Source of the DNA: Christensenella sp. UBA1431
GTDB lineage: Bacteria > Bacillota > Clostridia > Christensenellales > UBA1431
NCBI GenBank assembly: GCA_002329665.1
Contig: DCTV01000052.1
Span: 5,521 to 21,583, forward strand
Direction: 5' to 3'
Length of the DNA stretch: 16,063 bases
Part shown: positions 1 through 8,454 of the stretch, in pieces
Numbering within the stretch: the first letter of the stretch is position 1
How the letters are laid out: each line of letters opens with the position of its first letter
The notes under the pieces: generated by a model
What the model saw: only the letters and a program-made list of their open reading frames with translations
Databases searched by the model: none
What the model was told of the DNA's origin: nothing
Made by a program: the position numbers and the translations under genes

Positions 1-1979
<1,979 letters not shown>

Positions 1980-2013
1980 TGGTCCACCATCCAATCGGTT
2001 GTGCAATCAACCC

Positions 2014-2043
2014 ATTTTAGCATGAAGCGAAGTTATAAATCAA
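2014..2043 (-). promoter_or_regulatory. Probable sigma-A promoter of secA
   Basis: Read on the minus strand, TTGATT (2043-2038) is followed after 18 bases by TAAAAT (2019-2014). A TG one base upstream of the -10 makes it an extended -10. It lies about 35 bases before the secA GTG codon in an AT-rich patch of an otherwise GC-rich region. Confidence 0.6.
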
Positions 2044-2286
2044 TACGGGCCGGAGACGGGCGGCCTTATGCCCCGAATTTCGTGTCAAAGAGCCCCATAC
2101 ATACGAAAACCGCGCTTTCATGCTCGCCGGGAGCGCAGCTCTCTTTTTAAGGCCGGTATTGTTGACACGCGCAGGCCCCACTCAGTCAAACCTCCCCCGT
2201 GGACAGGGGCCGCCTGTCATGCAGCGCGCGGCGGGCGTCACCCCGCCAAAATGGGGCGGAGGCCGCAGGCTTGCCATGGGGACAGA

Positions 2287-2312
2287 GGCGCCGCCGCAGA
2301 TGCGGCGGCGCC
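2287..2312 (-). terminator. Perfect 12-bp inverted repeat after hpf, possible terminator
   Basis: GGCGCCGCCGCA (2287-2298) and its exact complement (2301-2312) are separated by only two bases. It lies 38 bases downstream of the hpf stop codon, where a terminator is expected. No T-run follows on either strand, so it is either a non-canonical terminator, an mRNA 3'-end stabiliser, or a protein-binding palindrome. In the rest of the 1980-2349 gap I see only the secA promoter and no supportable gene. Confidence 0.45.
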
Positions 2313-2349
2313 GGATTATCGGCTTTCCCTATTCAAAATATGCTCTCTA

Positions 2350-2892
2350 TCAATCGACGTTGTCCGGTTCGATCAGCCCGAAGTCCCCTTTGTTCCTCCG
2401 GTAGACAACGTTCACTTCCAAAGACGCCCCGTTTCGGAAAACGAAGAAGTTATGCCCCAGCAGTTCCATCTGCATGATCGCCTCTTCCACGGACATGGGC
2501 TTCAATGCGAAGTTCTTCGTGCGTACCACCCTGGGCTCCTCCAACTCCTCCTGTTCGTCGGTCCCGCAAAAGACCGGCGACTCCGAAACGAACGCCTCCT
2601 CATGCAGTTTCTTTTCAAGTTTGGTCCGGTACTTCCTGATGCGGCGCTCCAGCTTCTGGAGCACCTTGTCCAGGGTGGTGTACATGTCCCCCGAGTGGTC
2701 CTCCGCACGGATGACGATGCCGTCGAAGTACGCCGTCAACTCCATGATATGTCGGTTCCTTTCGACGTTGAGCCCCACGAGCACTTCCGTGTCCTCCCTG
2801 AAGTAGCGCCCGAGCTTGCGGGTCTTTTTCTCGATGAGCCTGCGAAGGTTATCACTCACTTCCATGTTCCTCGCCGCGATGGAAATACGCAT
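2350..2892 (-). CDS. hpf: Ribosome hibernation promoting factor, long form (HPF/RaiA)
   Basis: Long-form HPF binds the decoding region of the 30S subunit and dimerises 70S ribosomes into inactive 100S particles in stationary phase. The protein is 180 residues, within the long-HPF range. Residues 1-98 form the S30AE ribosome-binding domain (RISIAARNMEVSDNLRRLIE at the start, basic ERRIRKYRTKLEKKLHEEAF at the end). After an acidic linker (about 111-120) comes the C-terminal dimerisation domain, residues 122-176 (KNFALKPMSVEEAIMQMELL, then HNFFVFRN and NVVYRRNKGDFGLIEP). The ATG at 2892 is chosen because AAAGGAG lies 8 bases upstream; the in-frame upstream ATG at 2910 lacks a site and would add six residues. 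Its neighbours are a zinc-ribbon gene and the raiA-motif RNA upstream, and secA downstream. Confidence 0.97.
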   Translation of the reverse strand: MRISIAARNMEVSDNLRRLIEKKTRKLGRYFREDTEVLVGLNVERNRHIMELTAYFDGIVIRAEDHSGDMYTTLDKVLQKLERRIRKYRTKLEKKLHEEAFVSESPVFCGTDEQEELEEPRVVRTKNFALKPMSVEEAIMQMELLGHNFFVFRNGASLEVNVVYRRNKGDFGLIEPDNVD

Positions 2893-2900
2893 ACCGTCCA

Positions 2901-2907
2901 CTCCTTT
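2901..2907 (-). promoter_or_regulatory. Ribosome binding site that fixes the hpf start
   Basis: AAAGGAG on the minus strand, 8 bases before the ATG at 2892. It lies inside the six-codon extension that the upstream ATG at 2910 would give, so it favours the shorter protein. Confidence 0.85.
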
Positions 2908-2919
2908 CAAAGACTACAA

Positions 2920-2951
2920 GGTTGGTCGCCGTCATTTTTGACCGGCCAATC
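2920..2951 (-). other. Imperfect hairpin in the hpf leader
   Basis: On the minus strand the segment starts GATTGGCCGGTCA and ends TGACGGCGACCAACC. TCA pairs with TGA across an A-rich loop, and further GC pairs form with bulges. It lies between the putative hpf promoter and the hpf ribosome binding site. An AGGAGG (2961-2956) immediately precedes it and is spaced 6 bases from a TTG that opens a five-codon frame ending in TGA (2949-2932). Whether any of this is functional is unknown. Confidence 0.35.
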
Positions 2952-2962
2952 GACACCTCCTG

Positions 2963-2992
2963 CTCATATTATTTGCTTTATCCGATTGTTAA
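2963..2992 (-). promoter_or_regulatory. Weak candidate promoter for hpf
   Basis: On the minus strand TTAACA (2992-2987) matches five of six -35 bases. TATGAG (2968-2963, 18-base spacer) or the overlapping TAATAT (2971-2966, 15-base spacer) could serve as -10. The position just downstream of the zinc-ribbon gene's terminator makes a promoter necessary here, but neither -10 box is convincing. An alternative sigma factor is possible. Confidence 0.4.
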
Positions 2993-3003
2993 ACCGAAAA
3001 AAC

Positions 3004-3034
3004 AAAAAAGGAACACCCAAAGTAAGGCGTTCCC
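3004..3034 (-). terminator. Rho-independent terminator of the zinc-ribbon gene
   Basis: On the minus strand the stem GGAACGCC pairs with GGTGTTCC (one G-U pair) around a short loop. It is followed directly by six T residues and a further T-run. It lies 25 bases after the zinc-ribbon gene's stop codon and separates that gene from hpf. Confidence 0.9.
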
Positions 3035-3058
3035 TTTCGTCATCCGGTATTCGGCTTT

Positions 3059-3340
3059 TTATTGCCTGCGCGCCTGGAAACATTCGTTGCAGTAAATCGG
3101 CCTATCGTTTTTGGGGATAAACGGAATCTGCGTTGCCGCGCCGCACTGGGCGCATACCGCATCATACATCTCCCTGGGTTTGCCCGCATTCCTGCCGTTT
3201 GCCTTGCGGCTGTCCCTGCAAGCCTTGCAGCGCCCGGGCTCGTTCATGAAACCTTTCTCCGCATAAAACTCCTGCTCGCCGGCAGTGAACACGAACTCCG
3301 CTCCACAATCCTTGCATATCAACGTTTTGTCCTCGTACAT
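3059..3340 (-). CDS. Small zinc-ribbon domain protein, function unknown
   Basis: A 93-residue protein with four CxxC knuckles: CKDC (9-12), CKAC (38-41), CAQC (63-66) and CNEC (84-87). The first pair brackets a treble-clef-like segment (DCGAEFVFTAGEQEFYAEKG, then a GRCKAC knuckle). The second pair frames IPFIPKNDRPIYC. This arrangement matches the small 'probable zinc-ribbon' proteins of Bacillota, which as far as I know have no assigned function. Such folds commonly bind nucleic acid or protein, but that is inference here. The start has AAGGAG with a 6-base spacer before the ATG. No promoter is visible immediately upstream, and the structured RNA ends about 37 bases before the start codon, so the gene is probably transcribed by read-through from the RNA's promoter. 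A clear terminator follows. Confidence 0.85.
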   Translation of the reverse strand: MYEDKTLICKDCGAEFVFTAGEQEFYAEKGFMNEPGRCKACRDSRKANGRNAGKPREMYDAVCAQCGAATQIPFIPKNDRPIYCNECFQARRQ

Positions 3341-3377
3341 GGTATACTCCTTACGAAAAAGTTTTTCCGTTTACGCA

Positions 3378-3666
3378 GTTCCTAGCTGACCTGGTCTTTG
3401 TCCCCACACTCGCCGACTGGAAGCTTCGCTCAAAGATTTACCTTCCTCACTAGAACTTCTCTCAGGTATGGACACTTGCGCCTGGGAACGCTCGACTCTC
3501 TTCGTAATTTGAAAAGGACAAAACGTTGAACCAATCAATTTTCCAAACCTGGCCGGTCTTACATCTAGGCCGCACCATGATCGCCGGACTCTATCCGGCT
3601 TACGTGGATCGCTTCGCCTGCGACTAGCATCGATTTTCAACCACAGACCCAGGAACGAGTAAACTC
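3378..3666 (-). ncRNA. raiA-motif structured noncoding RNA
   Basis: This segment sits between comFC and hpf (raiA), which is the published defining location of the raiA-motif RNA in Bacillota and Actinomycetota. It has a dedicated promoter, lower GC than its neighbours, and rich pairing. The 5' GTTCCT (3656-3651) pairs with AGGAAC (3383-3378) near the 3' end, and the adjacent GGTCT (3649-3645) pairs with AGACC (3397-3393), closing the whole RNA. Internal hairpins are CCGGA/TCCGG (3598-3584), GGCC/GGCC (3571-3551) and TCCCAGG/CCTGAGA (3487-3460). A short GAG/CTC hairpin lies at the predicted 5' end. The RNase P signatures I know are absent. Published work on the Clostridium acetobutylicum RNA reports high abundance and a trans-acting role in sporulation and aggregation. 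I identify it by location and architecture, not by a covariance search. The ends are approximate. Confidence 0.82.
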
Positions 3667-3671
3667 GTTTT

Positions 3672-3699
3672 ATTATAACACATCCGAAGGCCAATACAA
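3672..3699 (-). promoter_or_regulatory. Promoter of the raiA-motif RNA
   Basis: On the minus strand a perfect TATAAT (3677-3672) is preceded by TGT, giving an extended -10. A partial -35, TTGTAT (3699-3694), lies 16 bases upstream. The predicted start, about 3664-3666, falls at the 5' hairpin of the RNA, which supports independent transcription. Confidence 0.8.
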
Positions 3700-3700
3700 G

Positions 3701-3731
3701 AAAAAATTGAACGGCCGACAGGATGGTCCAA
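3701..3731 (-). terminator. Weak terminator after comFC
   Basis: On the minus strand TTGGAC (3731-3726) pairs with GTTCAA (3712-3707), including one G-U pair, around a 13-base loop. Six T residues (3706-3701) follow at once. The stem is short, so termination is probably partial. It overlaps the region just upstream of the RNA promoter. Confidence 0.45.
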
Positions 3732-3735
3732 ATTT

Positions 3736-4419
3736 CTACTCTATCGTGCGCGTGCAGGCGCTCACTACGTACACGGCCTTCGCGCCCGACGCCTTGAGCG
3801 CTTTGGCACAGGCGTTCGCCGTCGTCCCCGTCGTCACGACGTCGTCGACCAGCAGGAGCGTCGCGCCCTCGATCCGGGCCGTTTCAGGGACCGCGAACGC
3901 GTTTTGCACGTTCCTTTCGCGTTCCGCCCTGTCCAGCAGCGTCTGCGTTTTCGTTTGGCGGACACGCACGAGCGCCTCCCGGTCCAGATCGATTTCCAGA
4001 AGCTGCGCGATTTCGGAGGCCAGGAGCGATGCCTGATTGAATCCGCGCTCGCTTCGCCGCGCCTCGTGCAGCGGTACGGGCACGACCGCGTGCAGGGCGG
4101 GCCACCCCGCTTCCCGCACTGCGTCGGCCATGTAATGTGCGAGGCCCTTTGCGATATAGCGCTGGTTCGAATACTTGAAGCGGTGGATCAGTTCCTTCAG
4201 CGGCGTTTCATAATAGAACGGCGACGCCTGCGCGTCGAACGCCCGGTTGTCGCCCGTTTTCAGTTCCCCTCTCACCCGCGGCAGGCGCGCCGAACACGTC
4301 CGGCAGATCCCGTACCCGGGCGCTACGTCCGCCTCGCCCGAGCATATCAGACAGGCGGCGTCATGCGGATAGATAAGCCGGATCATGCGCTCGCGCATCC
4401 TTCGAATCATTCCTGTCAT
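3736..4419 (-). CDS. comFC: ComF family protein (phosphoribosyltransferase fold)
   Basis: ComFC proteins are cytoplasmic DNA-uptake and recombination factors that combine an N-terminal zinc finger with a phosphoribosyltransferase-like domain. The 227-residue product has CLIC (23-26) and CRTC (39-42) as the zinc-binding pairs. These are followed by the family signature HEARRSERGFNQA (118-130) and the PRPP-binding loop LLLVDDVVTTGTT (188-200). I chose the ATG at 4419, with a GGGGGG stretch about ten bases upstream; a TTG at 4437 would add six residues. The recD2 stop lies 34 bases upstream with no terminator between, so the two are probably co-transcribed. Competence genes such as comFA are not seen here, and many Clostridia keep only comFC. 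Confidence 0.93.
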   Translation of the reverse strand: MTGMIRRMRERMIRLIYPHDAACLICSGEADVAPGYGICRTCSARLPRVRGELKTGDNRAFDAQASPFYYETPLKELIHRFKYSNQRYIAKGLAHYMADAVREAGWPALHAVVPVPLHEARRSERGFNQASLLASEIAQLLEIDLDREALVRVRQTKTQTLLDRAERERNVQNAFAVPETARIEGATLLLVDDVVTTGTTANACAKALKASGAKAVYVVSACTRTIE

Positions 4420-4453
4420 ACATTCGCCCCCCACCAAAAAGCGTCAACTGCTT

Positions 4454-6640
4454 TTACTCGATTTCGCACAGGAAATGCCACAGTGCAGAATACCGTTTCT
4501 GTATCCTGTCGTTGCGGACCATCCTGTTAATACCGGAGCGTCGCCCAACAAGATGTATTCTGCTTCGCGCGCGGGTGAGCGCCGTATAGAGAAGGTTGCG
4601 GGTCATCAGCATGGGCGCGCCGCCCGCGATGGGCAGGATCACGACCGGAAACTCGCTGCCCTGCGATTTGTGGACGGAGACGCAGTACGCGAGTTCGAGG
4701 TCATCGAGCTGGGCGTGGTCGTACACCGCGAGCCTCTCGCCGTCGAACAGCACGCTTGCCGCGTGTTCCTCAGCATCGATGCGCACCACGTAGCCTACGT
4801 CGCCGTTGAAGACCCCCAGGCCTTTTTCGATCCTGCCCGGCGTTTCCAACGTCCATTCCGTCTGGTAGTTGTTGCGCGTCTGCATCACCCTGTCGCCCTC
4901 GCGCAACACCGTTTCCCCGTGCGTAAGCTCCGCCTTGCCGGCGCTGGGCGGGTTCAGCCGCCGCTGCAGGCAGACGTTGAGGTTGTTTACGCCGACTTCG
5001 CCTTTTTTCATCGGCGAGAGCACCTGCACGTCCTGCGGGGTTCCGTCGCCCCGGGCTTCCGCTTCGCAAAGTGCGAGCACCTTATCGACGATCGCGCCGG
5101 CGTCCTCGTGCGCGTGGAACACGAAGTCGCTCCCGCAGTCGAGGACCGGCATCTTCCCCGCGTTGACCCTGTGCGCGTTGACCACGATGCCCGACTGATC
5201 GTCCTGCCGGAAGATCTTTTCGAGCTTGGCGACCCTGATCCTCTGCGACCGGATGATGTCTTTTAGCACGTTCCCCGGCCCGACCGACGGCAGCTGGTCC
5301 GCGTCGCCGATGAGCACCAGCCGCGTCCCCTCCTCCACCGCGCGAAGGAGGTGGCGCATCAAAAACACGTCCACCATCGAGACCTCGTCCACGATCACGG
5401 CGTCGCAGTCGAGCGGGTTGTGTTCGTTCCGGCCGAAAGCCGTCCCCGGCCCGCGGCCGTATTCGAGGAGCCGGTGCATGGTCCGCGCTTCGAAGCCCGT
5501 CGCCTCGGTCATGCGCTTTGCCGCCCGCCCGGTGGGCGCGCACAGCTCTACCTCCATGTCCAGCGCGTGCATGAGCCGGATGATGAACCTGGTGATGGTG
5601 GTCTTGCCCGTGCCCGGCCCGCCGGTCAATACCATCACGCCGCCGGTCAGCGCCTCGAGCACGGCCTTCCTCTGCGTTTCGTCCAGCTCCGTGTTCTCCT
5701 GCCGCTCCAGGTCCCTGAGCCTTTCTTCAAGGTCGAGGTCGCTAAGGGCGTACTGTCCCCGAACGAGCCGCATCAGCCTCTCGGCGACGTCCGTTTCCGC
5801 CCTCCTGGCGCGCTGGTGGAACACGGCGGTCCTGCCTTCGAGCGCTTCCTCGACCAGCGTCCCTTCTTCGATCAGGGCGCCCAGTTCCTCTTCCACCCGT
5901 TCGGCCGGGACCCCGAGCAGGCGCACCGAAAGCGGCAGCAGGTGCTCGCGCATGAGGTAGGTATGCCCTTCCCCCAGCGCGTAGTCGAGCGTGTAGCCGA
6001 CGCCGGCGCGGACGCGGAAGCCGGAGTCCGCCGGTATGCCCATGCCCTTAGCGATGCGGTCCGCCGTTTTGAAACCGATGCCGGGCACGTCCGTTATCAG
6101 GCGGTACGGGTTCTCCTTCAGCCGCTCCACGGCGGCGTCGCCGTATATCCTGTAGAGTTTGAGCGCCTGGTTGACCGTGACGTCGAAATCCTGCAGTTCC
6201 ATCATGATCTCGCGCATACGGGCCTGTTCGCTGAACGAGTACGCGATGGTCTCGGCCTTGTTCTCGCCGATGCCGCGTATCCGGGTAAGCAGGTGCGGGC
6301 GGTACATGATGACGTCGAATGTCTCTTCACCGAAACTGCCGACGATCAGTTTCGCCGTCGCCGGCCCCACGCCCTTGATGAGCCCGCTCGCGAGATAGCG
6401 TTCCATGTCCCTGAACGTGTCCGGGCGGGACGTCTCGTAGTGTTGTACCTGGGCCTGGCGCCCGTATACGCTGTGGTCCCGCCACTCCCCCCTGATAAGC
6501 AGGCGCTCTCCCTCCTGCACGAGCGGCATGCAGCCCACCGCCGTCACGGTGCCGTCCGGCGTGTTCAGTTCCAGCACAGTAAAACCGTTTTCCTCGTTGC
6601 GGAACACGATCTCTTCGACGGTGCCTTCCCATTCGGTCAT
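4454..6640 (-). CDS. recD2: RecD2-type ATP-dependent 5'-3' DNA helicase
   Basis: RecD2 is a superfamily 1B helicase involved in DNA repair and fork maintenance in bacteria that lack RecBC. The 728-residue protein has the family layout. An N-terminal OB-like segment (about 4-70) precedes helix-hairpin-helix elements (GLIKGVGPATAKLI 86-99, RIRGIGENKAETI 120-132, DVPGIGFKTADRI 184-196). The helicase core carries Walker A GGPGTGKTT (340-348), CAPTGRAAKRM (367-377), Walker B VDEVSM (417-422) and GDADQLPSVGPG (445-456). The C-terminal motifs are VHKSQGSEFP (656-665) and LLYTALTRAR (683-692). The ATG at 6640 lies 9 bases after the metK stop, and the GAGGTG ribosome site overlaps that stop codon, so translation is probably coupled. 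The length is normal and no lesion is visible. Confidence 0.97.
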   Translation of the reverse strand: MTEWEGTVEEIVFRNEENGFTVLELNTPDGTVTAVGCMPLVQEGERLLIRGEWRDHSVYGRQAQVQHYETSRPDTFRDMERYLASGLIKGVGPATAKLIVGSFGEETFDVIMYRPHLLTRIRGIGENKAETIAYSFSEQARMREIMMELQDFDVTVNQALKLYRIYGDAAVERLKENPYRLITDVPGIGFKTADRIAKGMGIPADSGFRVRAGVGYTLDYALGEGHTYLMREHLLPLSVRLLGVPAERVEEELGALIEEGTLVEEALEGRTAVFHQRARRAETDVAERLMRLVRGQYALSDLDLEERLRDLERQENTELDETQRKAVLEALTGGVMVLTGGPGTGKTTITRFIIRLMHALDMEVELCAPTGRAAKRMTEATGFEARTMHRLLEYGRGPGTAFGRNEHNPLDCDAVIVDEVSMVDVFLMRHLLRAVEEGTRLVLIGDADQLPSVGPGNVLKDIIRSQRIRVAKLEKIFRQDDQSGIVVNAHRVNAGKMPVLDCGSDFVFHAHEDAGAIVDKVLALCEAEARGDGTPQDVQVLSPMKKGEVGVNNLNVCLQRRLNPPSAGKAELTHGETVLREGDRVMQTRNNYQTEWTLETPGRIEKGLGVFNGDVGYVVRIDAEEHAASVLFDGERLAVYDHAQLDDLELAYCVSVHKSQGSEFPVVILPIAGGAPMLMTRNLLYTALTRARSRIHLVGRRSGINRMVRNDRIQKRYSALWHFLCEIE

Positions 6641-6649
6641 GGCGCCACC

Positions 6650-7822
6650 TCAAAGGCCCCGCTTCAGGTCGCCGACACGGTCGGTGCGCTCCCAGGGCAG
6701 GTCGAGGTCCCCCCTTCCGAAGTGACCGTAGGCCGCGGTCTGCAGGTAGATCGGGCGCTGCAGGGAAAGCTGCTCGATGATCGCGGACGGGCGCATGTCG
6801 AAGCGCTTCTGCACCAGCGCCGCGATCTCGCTGTCCGGCATCGCGCCCGTGCCGAAACTGTCGACGTTGACCGATATCGGCCGCGCCACGCCGATCGCGT
6901 AGGCGATCTGCAGTTCGACTTCGCGCGCGACCCCGGCCGCGACCAGGTTCTTCGCGACGTAACGCGTCATATAGGACGCGCTGCGGTCGACCTTGCTCGG
7001 GTCCTTGCCCGAAAAGCTCCCGCCGCCGTGGCGCGCGTAGCCGCCGTAGGTGTCCACGATGATCTTACGGCCACTGAGCCCCGAATCCCCGTGCGGCCCG
7101 CCGACGACGAACCGGCCAGACGGGTTGACGAGGTAGCGGGTTTCGGCGTCGAGGTACGCTTCGGGCAGGGCGGCCCTGACGATGTCCTCGACCACGCCTC
7201 TGTGGATTTCCTCCTGCTGTGCGTCGGGGGAATGCTGCGTGGAAACGACCACCGTGTCCACGCGCGCGGGGCGGCCGCCGCGGTACTCGACCGTCACCTG
7301 GGCCTTCGCGTCGGGACGCAGGAAAGGCAGCTTCCCGCTCTTCCTTGCCCGTGCGTGCTCGCGCATCACGCGGTGCGCGAACTCGATGGGCATGGGCATC
7401 AGTTCGGGCGTCTGGTCGCAGGCGTATCCGAACATCATCCCCTGGTCGCCCGCGCCGGTGTCCGCCGCCGACAGCCCCATCCTCGATTCGAGCGAGACGT
7501 TGACGCCCTGCGCGATGTCCGGCGACTGCTCGTCGATACAGGTGAGGACCGCGCAGGTCCTGCCGTCGAACCCCATGTCCGACGAATCGTAGCCGATTTT
7601 GAGCACCGTGTCCCTCACGATGCGCTCTATGTCCACGTAGCAGCCGGTCGTGATCTCCCCCATCACCAGGATTAGGCCGGTCGTGGCCACGGTCTCGCAG
7701 GCCACGCGCGCAGTGGCGTCTCCGGTGAGTATCGCGTCGAGAACGGCGTCCGCGATCTGGTCGCAGACCTTATCGGGATGGCCCTCGCTGACCGACTCCG
7801 ATGTAAACAGTCTTTTGTCCAT
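6650..7822 (-). CDS. metK: S-adenosylmethionine synthetase (methionine adenosyltransferase)
   Basis: MetK makes S-adenosylmethionine from methionine and ATP in the cytoplasm. The 390-residue length is typical. Visible motifs are the ATP-binding GHPDK (14-18), the signature [12 protein letters not shown] (123-134), the phosphate-binding loop [16 protein letters not shown] (266-281), and the family end YGHFGR (365-370). The ATG at 7822 follows AAAGGAG by 6 bases. The gene lies 34 bases after a small membrane protein gene and is followed after 9 bases by recD2, so it sits mid-operon. I see no S-box or other SAM riboswitch upstream. Regulation, if any, would act at the promoter at 8358-8387. Confidence 0.98.
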   Translation of the reverse strand: MDKRLFTSESVSEGHPDKVCDQIADAVLDAILTGDATARVACETVATTGLILVMGEITTGCYVDIERIVRDTVLKIGYDSSDMGFDGRTCAVLTCIDEQSPDIAQGVNVSLESRMGLSAADTGAGDQGMMFGYACDQTPELMPMPIEFAHRVMREHARARKSGKLPFLRPDAKAQVTVEYRGGRPARVDTVVVSTQHSPDAQQEEIHRGVVEDIVRAALPEAYLDAETRYLVNPSGRFVVGGPHGDSGLSGRKIIVDTYGGYARHGGGSFSGKDPSKVDRSASYMTRYVAKNLVAAGVAREVELQIAYAIGVARPISVNVDSFGTGAMPDSEIAALVQKRFDMRPSAIIEQLSLQRPIYLQTAAYGHFGRGDLDLPWERTDRVGDLKRGL

Positions 7823-7856
7823 TTCATTCTCCTTTTTTTGCCGGTACGGCCCCTAT

Positions 7857-8303
7857 CTAGAATACTCCGTAACTGATGCTCAGCACGAGCAGCCCCGCCA
7901 CCGCGTTCCCCAAAAGGATGACGATAAACGACGGCCAGAGCCTGAGCCCGAGAAACGAGGCGATCAGAGAGCCTGTCCACACGCCGGTGGTAGGCAGCGG
8001 GATCGCCACAAAAATGAAAAGCCCCACCAGGCTGTATTTGCGGATCGTCGAACTCTTGCGCAACGTCCGCGCCTCCAACCAGTGCGCCATGCGTTTTAAC
8101 GGTTTCGTCCGGCGAAGCCGCGCCATCAAAGGCTGTGAGAAACGCAGTATAAACGGTACCGGAAGTATCGATCCGATATACGCCAGCAGGAAAGTGTCCC
8201 AGAGCGGTAAATCCATGAGCCGGCCCGTGGCGATGGCTCCCTTCAGCTCGACCACCGGCAGGCATGCCGTGCCTATCACGGAAAGGATCTGTCCAAAATT
8301 CAT
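7857..8303 (-). CDS. Small multidrug-export-like membrane protein (PF06695/COG2426 family)
   Basis: A 148-residue hydrophobic protein with family features: an early ELKGAIATGR segment (19-28), a cytoplasmic basic loop (about 58-90), and the conserved IPLPTTGVWTGSLIASFLGL (101-120). About four hydrophobic stretches are visible (roughly 5-20, 35-55, 91-118, 123-147). The family name 'small multi-drug export' is an old database label with little experimental support, so substrate and direction are unknown. The ATG at 8303 has only a weak ribosome site (GGA-rich, distant). It is the first gene after a strong promoter and leads the metK-recD2-comFC run. Confidence 0.85.
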   Translation of the reverse strand: MNFGQILSVIGTACLPVVELKGAIATGRLMDLPLWDTFLLAYIGSILPVPFILRFSQPLMARLRRTKPLKRMAHWLEARTLRKSSTIRKYSLVGLFIFVAIPLPTTGVWTGSLIASFLGLRLWPSFIVILLGNAVAGLLVLSISYGVF

Positions 8304-8357
8304 ACGGCGCGTTTTCCAATCCGGCTAAGGATAATTTAGCCTCTAGTTCCAGAGATT

Positions 8358-8387
8358 ATTATACTGGGTGCCTTCCGGCGATGTCAA
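8358..8387 (-). promoter_or_regulatory. Strong sigma-A promoter of the COG2426-metK-recD2-comFC operon
   Basis: On the minus strand perfect TTGACA (8387-8382) and perfect TATAAT (8363-8358) boxes are separated by 18 bases. The predicted start near 8351 leaves a leader of about 48 bases before the ATG at 8303. Confidence 0.85.
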
Positions 8388-8420
8388 CGGGTCCGCCTTC
8401 CGCCCGCGGCCTCCGGGGGT

Positions 8421-8426
8421 TATAAT
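8421..8426 (+). promoter_or_regulatory. -10 element for the TtcA-family gene
   Basis: TATAAT lies 28 bases upstream of the start codon at 8455. No recognisable -35 lies 16-18 bases before it (the sequence there is GC-rich), so this is a -10-only call. Confidence 0.5.
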
Positions 8427-8439
8427 GGGGTATGAACTG

Positions 8440-8447
8440 AAAGGAGG
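8440..8447 (+). promoter_or_regulatory. Ribosome binding site that fixes the TtcA-family start
   Basis: AAAGGAGG lies 7 bases before the ATG at 8455. The open frame extends further upstream, but that part overlaps the promoter and has no ribosome site. Confidence 0.85.
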
Positions 8448-8454
8448 ACCAGGC

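Noticed and set aside
2163..2190. Plus-strand TTGACA at about 2163 as a promoter
   Set aside because: No -10-like sequence lies 15-19 bases downstream, and no plus-strand gene follows.
3378..3666. RNase P RNA, tmRNA or SRP RNA as the identity of the structured RNA
   Set aside because: The conserved sequences I know for those RNAs are not visible, and the location between comFC and hpf points to the raiA motif.
3371..3694. A 107-codon minus-strand frame across the structured RNA
   Set aside because: It has no ribosome site, its start lies upstream of the predicted transcription start, and its composition follows RNA helices, not a protein family.
5351..7675. A 774-codon plus-strand open frame opposite recD2 and metK
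   Set aside because: It spans two well-supported minus-strand genes in antisense, with His/Arg/Val-biased composition and no recognisable domain.
7823..7856. SAM riboswitch before metK
   Set aside because: The gap to the upstream gene is only 34 bases and the operon leader before 8303 is about 48 bases, too short for an S-box.
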